A stretch of DNA of 7,794 nt, taken from contig CABVAP010000111.1 in assembly GCA_902496345.1 (NCBI GenBank), positions 1 through 7,794 of the forward strand, in the 5' to 3' direction. Source of the DNA: an uncultured Eubacteriales bacterium. GTDB lineage: Bacteria > Bacillota > Clostridia > Lachnospirales > CAG-274. The notes under the pieces are model-generated. The model had not been told where the DNA came from and ran no database searches. It saw only the letters and a program-made list of their open reading frames with translations. How positions within the stretch are numbered: the stretch's first letter is position 1; every line of letters begins with the position of its first letter. Both the position numbers and the translations under genes were made by a program. Below are positions 1 to 5,912 of this stretch, one piece after another.

Positions 1-52
1 ACCTTTTTCAAAAGGTGGTGGGTGTGGGCAACGCCCACGGTTTTAAAAAGGT
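1..52. repeat. GC-rich nested palindromic element
   Basis: Positions 1-8 (ACCTTTTT) are the exact reverse complement of 45-52 (AAAAAGGT). Inside lies a 6-bp hairpin, GTGGGC (24-29) against GCCCAC (33-38), with a 3-base loop. A second possible pairing is 1-7 with 10-16. Bases 11-40 are about 67% GC, in strong contrast to the AT-rich surroundings. A small palindrome (GTCTTAGAC, 51-59) follows. I infer a dispersed palindromic repeat of the kind scattered between genes in many Clostridia, lying just beyond the operon terminator. It is cut by the window edge, so its full length is unknown. It could instead be the end of a structured element belonging to the next gene to the left. Confidence 0.45.
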
Positions 53-75
53 CTTAGACAAACCCCAATTTGCAA

Positions 76-104
76 AAAGAGTTGTCACATCGCGGCAACT
101 CTTT
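76..104 (-). terminator. Rho-independent terminator of the seven-gene operon
   Basis: A perfect 9-bp inverted repeat (AAAGAGTTG at 76-84, CAACTCTTT at 96-104) surrounds an 11-base loop. Read on the minus strand, the right arm ends in a run of five T, and the hairpin begins 19 bases after the ogt stop codon. The plus-strand side is also T-rich (CTTTCTTATTTTCT), so it may work in both directions. It is the only clear terminator-like hairpin in the window, which supports one long transcript ending here. Confidence 0.65.
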
Positions 105-123
105 CTTATTTTCTATCTTTTAT

Positions 124-588
124 CTACTCTTTTCTTTCTATATCCAGTAGCCTGCTTTTCACATCAAGCCCCCAAGCATACCCCACAAGTTTTCCGTTTG
201 AGCCAATAACTCTGTGACAAGGTACAATGATTGCAATAGGATTTGAACCTATCGCCCTGCCTACTGCTCTAACAGCTTTCGGATTGTTTATTCCAACAGC
301 AATATCCTTATAAGTCACAATAGCACCATAAGGTATTTTTAAAAGTTCGTTCCAAACTTTCATTTGGAAATCCGTTCCAGATAATTTAATAGGAACAGAA
401 AAGTCTTTTCGCTTTCCTTGTAGATATTCAGAAATCTGACAATAAGCATTTTTTATTGTGTCGGTTTCTAAATAATTATAGTCTTTAAATTCTGAAGTAT
501 TCCCAAATGTCAAACTTACAATCTTGTCATCATCACTAGCTATGTATATCTCACCTATAGTGGTATCATAACGAAAAAAACTTTTCAT
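124..588 (-). CDS. ogt: Methylated-DNA--protein-cysteine methyltransferase (O6-alkylguanine-DNA alkyltransferase)
   Basis: This 154-residue protein removes alkyl groups from O6-alkylguanine (and O4-alkylthymine) by irreversible transfer to its own cysteine, directly repairing DNA in the cytoplasm. The catalytic motif PCHRVIG places the acceptor Cys at residue 124. The helix-turn-helix that flips the base is visible as KAVRAVGRAIGSNP (104-117), with the arginine finger at about R107. FQMKVW (74-79) and GYAWGLDVK (136-144) are further family signatures. The length matches stand-alone Ogt enzymes; there is no Ada-type N-terminal regulatory domain. A GGGGA ribosome binding site lies about 7 bases before the ATG. 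It starts 28 bases after the TolC-like gene with no terminator between, so it is probably the last gene of the efflux operon. Its functional link to efflux is unknown. Confidence 0.95.
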   Translation of the reverse strand: MKSFFRYDTTIGEIYIASDDDKIVSLTFGNTSEFKDYNYLETDTIKNAYCQISEYLQGKRKDFSVPIKLSGTDFQMKVWNELLKIPYGAIVTYKDIAVGINNPKAVRAVGRAIGSNPIAIIVPCHRVIGSNGKLVGYAWGLDVKSRLLDIERKE

Positions 589-616
589 AAAAATTCCCCA
601 TTTGAATTATTTTAAA

Positions 617-1741
617 TTATCTAAGATTTACATTTTCATATTTCATAATAAGAAGTTGGTGTTCATCTTTAGCTTTTTTAATAGTATCCTCAAGCTCATA
701 TATTTCAATATTCTTTTTATCAATTTCAAGTTGAGTTGCTTTGCCTAAAGAATATTTAAGTTCAATAACACTAAGTTCTTTGTTTTTGTACTCAAGTTGT
801 TCATTATACTTTTCAATCTCTGTTTCTTTATTTATAATATCTCTATAAAGATTATTCAAAGAATTTGTATAGTCAATTTCTGTATCAGCAATATCCCTCT
901 GTTTGCTTTCAATATCATTTTCTTTTGACAACTTAGTTGAATAACTTGTATATTCATTGTATGTTGAATACTCATATTTAGAAACATCAAGGTTTTGTTT
1001 TTGTTTAGTAAGGTCAATACTATTTTCTAAATCTTCTTGTCTTTTAGAATCGAGGTCAACCTCACCTATTTTATCATAATCTAGTTCAAGTTCAATAGAG
1101 TAGGTATCTTTTAAATCAAGACCAATAAGTTTATTTAAGTCAATAAATAAATTATCAAGTTCAATCTTTTTATTTTTCAAGCTATTGTCATTTTTAACAT
1201 AAGATGTATTTTGTTCATCATATTCAGATTTGCTAATAATACCCTTTTGATATTTAAGTTCTGATATATCAAGTTCTTTTTTTGCCACAGCAAGACTTTT
1301 TTCCTCTGTATCAAGGCTTTGTTGTGTATTAGCTATATCAGAAAAAAGTTTAACAATATCATATTTCAAAACATCTTTTGTTTTTTGAATATCTGCATCG
1401 TAATTATCAAGGTCATTTTTAAGTTCAGCGATTTGAACTTTTAATGAATAATAATTATCCGGTTCTAAAGCCAAATTATCGTTTGCATCTTCATAATTTT
1501 GTTGCGTATAAGGATAATCAGCCTCAGAATTTAAAATATCAGTATTGTGCTGTATAGAAATTTCCAATGCTTCATCAACAGTCAAACTTGTTATACTACT
1601 TTCTGTAGCTACTTCTTCAACTTGTTCTTGCGTACTGTCAGCATAAATATTTAGATTAAAACCACCGATACCAACAGAAACAGCTAAGGCAAATCCAGAA
1701 ATAAACTTAAACGTATTTACACACGCCATTTTAGCTTTCAT
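617..1741 (-). CDS. Secreted TolC-family (outer membrane efflux protein-like) protein apparently lacking the beta-barrel
   Basis: A 374-residue exported protein made almost entirely of charged alpha-helical, coiled-coil sequence. A signal peptide spans residues 1-34 (basic start, hydrophobic 11-33, likely cleavage after IYA). Two TolC/OEP-type repeats follow. Repeat 1 opens with LTVDEALEISIQHNTDI (53-69), has the hairpin-tip signature YQKGIISKSEYDEQ (164-177) and closes with LNKLIGL (202-208). Repeat 2 covers about 234-374, with tip YSLGKATQLEID (330-341). In TolC each repeat is about 200 residues and carries two transmembrane beta strands between helices. Here each is about 150 residues, and only short Tyr/Ser-rich links (about 90-108 and 258-276) occupy those places. 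The C-terminus is not aromatic. I infer a helical-barrel partner of the adjacent MacA-like adaptor in a monoderm envelope. The start is the ATG at 1741: an in-frame TTG at 1777 adds 12 residues and lies upstream of the ribosome binding site. The function is a family-based prediction and no partner is proven. Confidence 0.8.
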   Translation of the reverse strand: MKAKMACVNTFKFISGFALAVSVGIGGFNLNIYADSTQEQVEEVATESSITSLTVDEALEISIQHNTDILNSEADYPYTQQNYEDANDNLALEPDNYYSLKVQIAELKNDLDNYDADIQKTKDVLKYDIVKLFSDIANTQQSLDTEEKSLAVAKKELDISELKYQKGIISKSEYDEQNTSYVKNDNSLKNKKIELDNLFIDLNKLIGLDLKDTYSIELELDYDKIGEVDLDSKRQEDLENSIDLTKQKQNLDVSKYEYSTYNEYTSYSTKLSKENDIESKQRDIADTEIDYTNSLNNLYRDIINKETEIEKYNEQLEYKNKELSVIELKYSLGKATQLEIDKKNIEIYELEDTIKKAKDEHQLLIMKYENVNLR

Positions 1742-1747
1742 AGTACA

Positions 1748-1753
1748 CCACCT
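1748..1753 (-). promoter_or_regulatory. Ribosome binding site deciding the start of the TolC-like gene
   Basis: On the minus strand AGGTGG sits 6 bases before the ATG at 1741. It lies inside the N-terminal extension that would be created by starting at the upstream TTG (1777), and that TTG has no purine-rich site ahead of it. The signal peptide also begins properly only from the ATG (MKAKMACVN). Confidence 0.8.
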
Positions 1754-1782
1754 TTCTAAAAAGTAAATCCAAAACAAATATT

Positions 1783-3231
1783 CTAAACTTCAACTAAAGG
1801 AAATCTCATTTTAAATTGAGTTCCCTTTCCTAGTTCACTTTCAACACTTATTTCACCGTTATGTTGTTTAATTATAATTGCAGCAATGGACAAACCGAGA
1901 CCATTTCCTGTAATTTTTTTATTATGGGATTTATCGGCTCTAAAAAATCTATCAAAGATACGCGGAATATCCTCTTCAGAAATACCCATACCGTTGTCAG
2001 ATATTTTAAGAACTGCCATATTATCCTCTTTTGAAACTTCAACATCAATTTTTATATAATCCTTGTCAGAATACTTTATAGCATTTTCAAAGAACACCCA
2101 TAACAATTGTTTAATCAATGAGTCGTCACCCATTATTTCTACGTCAGCATTTTCAATAAAATTTACCTCACCATTAATGTCAAGTACATCTGTTTCTTTT
2201 ACAACAGCCGAAACTGTAGCATTAAGATTTATTTGTTTCTTTTCATCAAGTTTTATTTGTTCATTTTTAGCAAGAAACAAAAGTTTTTTAATAAGGTTTG
2301 ACATATATTCTGTTTCATCTTTTATTGAATCAATAGACTCTTTCAATATTTCAGGGTCACTTTTACCCCACCTGTCAATAAGATTTGCATAACCTTGAAT
2401 AACTGAAATAGGTGTTTTTAGTTCGTGAGATGCGTTAGAAACAAATTCCTTTTGTTTTTCAAAAGATATTTCAAGTCTTGAAATCATATCATTAAACGTT
2501 TCAGCGAGATTAGAAATTTCATCATCTGAGTTAGGAACAGTTATTCTCTGTCCAAGGTCATTAATACTTATTTTTTCAGCCATTTTTGTTATTTCGGCAA
2601 CAGGATTAAGTACCTTTTTACTTATAAATCTACCAATACAGATAGCTGCAATTATACCAATAATGTTAGCAATTATAAATATAATTCCAAACTGGCTAAT
2701 AACACTATTTTCTTTTTCATTTGTTCTATAGACTTCAATAAAATACTGCTTTCCGTCATATTCAATATTGCTTTTTTTAGATGTATAATGAATACCACGA
2801 AAAGTTTCATTTTTAAAATTATCATCTCTAGTGTCATCTTGGTTAAAATCTGTTATTTTAGGTGGAGGTGGAGGGTCCTGTACAGATGGTGGCTTATGTA
2901 CTATCTTAAATTCGCCATTTTCAAACTCTTCACCATCACCATTACCGTCTTTAGGGAAACACAAAACTCTTATACCTATATTAGCATTTGGACTTAACTC
3001 ATCTATATCTTGAGAATTTTGCGAATAATTTCCTGATTTTATATATTCAACCACTTTATCCATTGTATCCGATAATTCTTCTCTTGAAACACTTTGATAA
3101 TACGCCCATATATTCAACAAAACAAAAATAGTAAGAAATATAAATGTGACCGAAAAAAGCAAAGTATAAAACAAAGTAGTCTTATTTCGTATAGACATCT
3201 TTTTACTTTTTTTTAAAAGTTTATTCTTCAT
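1783..3231 (-). CDS. Membrane sensor histidine kinase (two-component system, HAMP/HisKA/HATPase)
   Basis: A 482-residue kinase that should autophosphorylate and pass phosphate to the response regulator encoded just before it. Order: basic N-terminus, TM1 (about 20-43), an extracellular sensor region of about 135 residues (44-179), TM2 (about 180-203), HAMP linker (about 203-255), HisKA with the phosphoacceptor His269 in SHELKTP, then an ATPase domain with N-box FFENAIKYS (Asn383), G1 DNGMGI (412-417), F-box region RIFDRFFRAD and G2 GNGLGL (442-447). All catalytic boxes are intact. The sensor region holds an acidic DGNGDGEEFENGE stretch and a proline run (PPSVQDPPPPPK, about 113-124), and it matches no sensor domain I recognise. 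The start chosen is the ATG at 3231, overlapping the regulator stop by 11 bases, so translation is probably coupled. A GTG at 3252 and an ATG at 3198 (MSIRNKTTLFY) are alternatives, and no start has a strong ribosome site. Confidence 0.93.
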   Translation of the reverse strand: MKNKLLKKSKKMSIRNKTTLFYTLLFSVTFIFLTIFVLLNIWAYYQSVSREELSDTMDKVVEYIKSGNYSQNSQDIDELSPNANIGIRVLCFPKDGNGDGEEFENGEFKIVHKPPSVQDPPPPPKITDFNQDDTRDDNFKNETFRGIHYTSKKSNIEYDGKQYFIEVYRTNEKENSVISQFGIIFIIANIIGIIAAICIGRFISKKVLNPVAEITKMAEKISINDLGQRITVPNSDDEISNLAETFNDMISRLEISFEKQKEFVSNASHELKTPISVIQGYANLIDRWGKSDPEILKESIDSIKDETEYMSNLIKKLLFLAKNEQIKLDEKKQINLNATVSAVVKETDVLDINGEVNFIENADVEIMGDDSLIKQLLWVFFENAIKYSDKDYIKIDVEVSKEDNMAVLKISDNGMGISEEDIPRIFDRFFRADKSHNKKITGNGLGLSIAAIIIKQHNGEISVESELGKGTQFKMRFPLVEV

Positions 3232-3910
3232 CTTTAGCAAAATAACCAACACCTCTTATGGTATGTATATATTTAGTGTTATATTTATCATCAATTTTTG
3301 TTCTAAGATAACGTATATAAACATCAACAACGTTTGTTTCACCTATATAATCATATCCCCAAACATTGTTTAATATCTGGTCCCTAGTTATAACTATATT
3401 TTTATTTTGAACAAGATAATATAAAAGTTCAAATTCACGTTTAGTAAGTTCGATTTCATCATTATCAACTTTAACAACACGTTTAGCAACATCAATTGTT
3501 AAATTTTTAAGTTGCAAAATATTATTAGAATTTTCAGTAAAGTTTTTAACTCTTTTAAGTGCAACTCTCATTCTTGCGAGAAGTTCTTCAATATCAAAAG
3601 GTTTAGTAACATAGTCATCAGCACCACTATCAAGTCCAAGAACTTTGTCCATTGTTTCACTTTTTGCTGTAAGCATAATAATCGGAACATTTGAATTTTT
3701 TCTTATTCTTCGGCAAACTTCGATACCGCTCAATTCAGGAAGCATAAGGTCAAGAAGTATAATATCGGGTTTCCCATTTTCAAACATATCAAGACCTGTT
3801 CTGCCATCGTGAGCGACAAAAACTTCATATCCTTCGTGCTTAAGTTCAAGTTCAACAAAACGTGCAAGTTTAACTTCGTCTTCAACAATTAAAACTTTGT
3901 CAGACTTCAT
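3221..3910 (-). CDS. OmpR/PhoB-family response regulator
   Basis: A 229-residue DNA-binding regulator. The N-terminal receiver domain (about 1-120) has the acidic pair E10/D11, the phosphoacceptor Asp54 (LLDLMLPE), the switch Thr81 (IIMLTAKS) and Lys103 (VTKPF). The C-terminal winged helix (about 130-226) shows ELTKREFELLYYLVQN, the recognition-helix region ETNVVDVYIRYLRTKID and the closing IHTIRGVGYF, all typical of the OmpR class. The start KVLIVEDEVKLARFVELELKHEGYEV resembles ArlR/CsrR-type regulators. AGAGGG lies 8 bases before the ATG. It sits 35 bases after the permease gene with no hairpin between, and overlaps the kinase gene by 11 bases, so kinase and regulator are a cognate pair. 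Because it is encoded in the same transcript as the pump, autoregulation of the operon is likely (inference). Confidence 0.96.
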   Translation of the reverse strand: MKSDKVLIVEDEVKLARFVELELKHEGYEVFVAHDGRTGLDMFENGKPDIILLDLMLPELSGIEVCRRIRKNSNVPIIMLTAKSETMDKVLGLDSGADDYVTKPFDIEELLARMRVALKRVKNFTENSNNILQLKNLTIDVAKRVVKVDNDEIELTKREFELLYYLVQNKNIVITRDQILNNVWGYDYIGETNVVDVYIRYLRTKIDDKYNTKYIHTIRGVGYFAKDEE

Positions 3911-3945
3911 AAATATATCCCTCTTTCGATTATCTAGTAAAAAAA

Positions 3946-5172
3946 TTATTCATAACGTAATGCTTCAATAGGGTCAAGCATAGCAGCCTTTCTAGCAGGA
4001 TAAACACCGAACACAACTCCGATAGCAGTTGAGATTAAAACAGCCATAACGACAGAATCAATAGAAACAACGCTTGTAACACCCATAAAGTTTCCAGCAA
4101 TCATTCCGAATATCCAACCAAATAAAACTCCAAGTATACCACCTATTGCAGTTAGTATAACAGCTTCAACAACAAATTGCAACATAATGTCTTTATTTTT
4201 CGCCCCTATAGATTTACGTATACCGATTTCTCTTGTCCTCTCTGTAACAGTAACAAGCATAATATTCATAACACCGATACCACCAACGACAAGAGATATA
4301 GCAGCAACACAACTGATAAGCATAGTTACTGTTCCTGTAACTTCATTCATAGCCTCCATTTGTTCGGCCGTACTTTCAGCAGTATACTTATCACTATTTT
4401 TGTGTATTTCGCTAAGTTTGTCAGTAATAGAAGAACATAAAACATCTGAATTGTCTGGGTCTTCAGCAACAAGAACAATATTTGCAACAGTTTTTCTATT
4501 AAAGAGTCTAAAAGCTGTAGTAATAGGGATTACCATTCTTTCAGGATATTCATTTTGATAAAGACTTTCTGTTTCGGCGTCACTATTTTCAGTAATTCCG
4601 ATTACTGTGTATTTATAGCTACCTTGCCAAGTTTTGATTGAAATTTTTTGCCCAATAACAGATTGATTTGAATAACCAAATACTTTTTGGGCAGTAGTAT
4701 CATTTATAACAACAACCTTATTTTTTGCCTCAATATCTGCATCATTTATATATCTTCCATACAACATTGTCGGTGACATAATATTTTGATAATCAGGTGT
4801 AACACCTGTTATGTTTGCTGTATTAGTATCTTTTGGGTCAAGCAATTTAACTTGAGCATTATTGCCGTTATAAACAGGTGAAATATATTTTATTCCACTC
4901 ATTTCATCACGAAGTTTTTCGTAATCTTCATAAGTAAGAGCGTCTGCACTAACCATATTTCTAGGGCTGTTACTTCTTAAACTTACAGTTATGCGACCTA
5001 CTCCAAGGCTGTCAAACTGTTCGGTAATTTGTGCCTGACTTCCGTTTCCGACAGATGTAATTGCAATAACAGAAGCGATACCGATTATAATACCAAGGGT
5101 TGTGAGAAATGTTCTCATTTTATTTGAAAAAACATTTTTAAAAGCAGAAACAATATTTTCAAAAATACCCAT
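3946..5172 (-). CDS. MacB/FtsX-family ABC transporter permease
   Basis: A 408-residue integral membrane protein of the type VII (MacB/LolCE/FtsX) fold, which couples cytoplasmic ATP hydrolysis to movements of an extracytoplasmic domain. TM1 lies at about 20-41 (FLTTLGIIIGIASVIAI), followed by the MacB_PCD extracytoplasmic domain (about 42-278), then TM2 (about 282-308, with VVGGIGVMNIML), TM3 (about 332-358) and TM4 (about 370-391). The cytoplasmic coupling segment ERTREIGIRKSIGA (311-324) and the C-terminal YPARKAAMLDPIEALRYE are hallmark MacB permease sequences. The length is normal for a stand-alone permease; E. coli MacB fuses the ATPase to it. Its ATG overlaps the ATPase stop codon by one base (TAATG), and an AGGAGG lies about 10 bases upstream inside the ATPase gene, so the two are translationally coupled. 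The protein should act as a dimer with two ATPase subunits. Confidence 0.95.
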   Translation of the reverse strand: MGIFENIVSAFKNVFSNKMRTFLTTLGIIIGIASVIAITSVGNGSQAQITEQFDSLGVGRITVSLRSNSPRNMVSADALTYEDYEKLRDEMSGIKYISPVYNGNNAQVKLLDPKDTNTANITGVTPDYQNIMSPTMLYGRYINDADIEAKNKVVVINDTTAQKVFGYSNQSVIGQKISIKTWQGSYKYTVIGITENSDAETESLYQNEYPERMVIPITTAFRLFNRKTVANIVLVAEDPDNSDVLCSSITDKLSEIHKNSDKYTAESTAEQMEAMNEVTGTVTMLISCVAAISLVVGGIGVMNIMLVTVTERTREIGIRKSIGAKNKDIMLQFVVEAVILTAIGGILGVLFGWIFGMIAGNFMGVTSVVSIDSVVMAVLISTAIGVVFGVYPARKAAMLDPIEALRYE

Positions 5173-5891
5173 TAACTCATTTCCTCCTCTGCAATCAATC
5201 TATTTTTAACAAGTTCATCAGAAATTGCCTTTCCGTCTTTAAATGTAACAATTCTTTTTGTATATTGAGCAACATCTGGTTCGTGCGTAACCATTACAAC
5301 GGTAGCTCCCTCATCATTTAGTTTTTGAAAAATGTCAATAATTTCAAAAGTTGATTTACTGTCAAGGTTACCTGTAGGCTCATCAGCAAGTATTATACTA
5401 GGTCTGTTTACTAATGCTCTTGCGATAGCAACCCTTTGCCTTTGACCGCCGGACATCTCATTTGGTTTGTGTTTTAATCTGGCACCAAGACCGACTTTTT
5501 CAAGTGCTTCCGTTGCTCGTATATGACGTTCCTTTAAAGGAACGCCACAATAAGCCATAGGAAGTTCAACGTTTTCGATAGCAGTAAGTTTTGGCAAAAG
5601 ATTAAAAGTTTGAAATACGAAACCAATCTTTTTATTTCTAATTTCAGCCAAGTTAGAATCTTTTAGGCTAGAAACATCTATTCCGTCAAGTATAAATTTA
5701 CCATCTGTAGGTTTGTCAAGACAACCAAGAACATTCATCATTGTTGATTTTCCAGAACCAGAAGAACCCATAATAGAAACAAACTCGCCTTCTTCAACCT
5801 TTAGGGAAACCCCGTCCAAAGCCTTAACTTGAAGTGTCCCTTGAGCATAATATTTTTTTAAATCTTCAATTTGTATCATAACTTTACTCAT
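5172..5891 (-). CDS. MacB/LolD-type ABC transporter ATP-binding protein
   Basis: A 239-residue cytoplasmic ATPase that powers the adjoining permease. Walker A is GSSGSGKST (42-50), the Q-loop glutamine is about 94 (FVFQTFNLLPKLTAIENVELP), the ABC signature is MSGGQRQR (146-153), Walker B is IILADEP (166-172), the D-loop is GNLDS (174-178) and the switch histidine is H203 (VMVTHEP). All catalytic residues are present. The FQTFNLLPKLTAIENVELP region and the length are typical of the MacB/LolD/SalX export class. I start it at the ATG at 5891 (MSKVMIQIEDL): an in-frame GTG at 5900 would add three residues but lies within the ribosome binding site. The gene begins 21 bases after the adaptor gene and ends overlapping the permease start by one base. 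Confidence 0.96.
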   Translation of the reverse strand: MSKVMIQIEDLKKYYAQGTLQVKALDGVSLKVEEGEFVSIMGSSGSGKSTMMNVLGCLDKPTDGKFILDGIDVSSLKDSNLAEIRNKKIGFVFQTFNLLPKLTAIENVELPMAYCGVPLKERHIRATEALEKVGLGARLKHKPNEMSGGQRQRVAIARALVNRPSIILADEPTGNLDSKSTFEIIDIFQKLNDEGATVVMVTHEPDVAQYTKRIVTFKDGKAISDELVKNRLIAEEEMS

Positions 5892-5896
5892 AAAAA

Positions 5897-5904
5897 TCAC
5901 CTCT
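5897..5904 (-). promoter_or_regulatory. Ribosome binding site deciding the start of the ABC ATPase gene
   Basis: The minus strand reads AGAGGTGA, with its AGAGG core 8 bases before the ATG at 5891. The competing upstream GTG start (5898-5900) is part of this same site, so it cannot be served by it. This fixes the ATPase N-terminus as MSKVMIQIEDL. Confidence 0.75.
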
Positions 5905-5912
5905 GTTTAAGA

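Noticed and set aside
15..209. Plus-strand 64-residue open frame starting in the palindromic repeat
   Set aside because: It starts at a GTG inside the GC-rich palindrome without a ribosome site, runs through the terminator hairpin and overlaps the 3' end of the well-supported ogt gene on the other strand.
1742..1777. Upstream TTG start for the TolC-like gene, adding 12 residues
   Set aside because: No ribosome site precedes it, and the strong AGGTGG site lies between it and the ATG at 1741, where a normal signal peptide begins.
2063..2392. Plus-strand 109-residue open frame inside the kinase gene
   Set aside because: It is antisense to the intact HisKA/HATPase coding region and has Ser/Phe-rich composition typical of the reverse of AT-rich Lys/Glu codons.
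2788..3013. Plus-strand frames of 69 and 60 residues, including a Gly-rich run
   Set aside because: The Gly/Trp-rich string is the antisense reading of the proline codons in the kinase sensor region. There is no independent support.
3512..3694. Plus-strand 60-residue open frame inside the response regulator gene
   Set aside because: It is antisense to the conserved receiver domain, with no ribosome site or recognisable features.
3911..3945. T-run between permease and regulator genes as a possible terminator
   Set aside because: The minus strand has TTTTTTT after the permease stop, but no inverted repeat precedes it, so termination there is not supported.
4187..4558. Plus-strand 123-residue open frame (and a 87-residue one at 4177-4440)
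   Set aside because: Both lie wholly antisense to the MacB permease gene, show no recognisable domain and have no proper ribosome site. They are mirror images of the permease reading frame.
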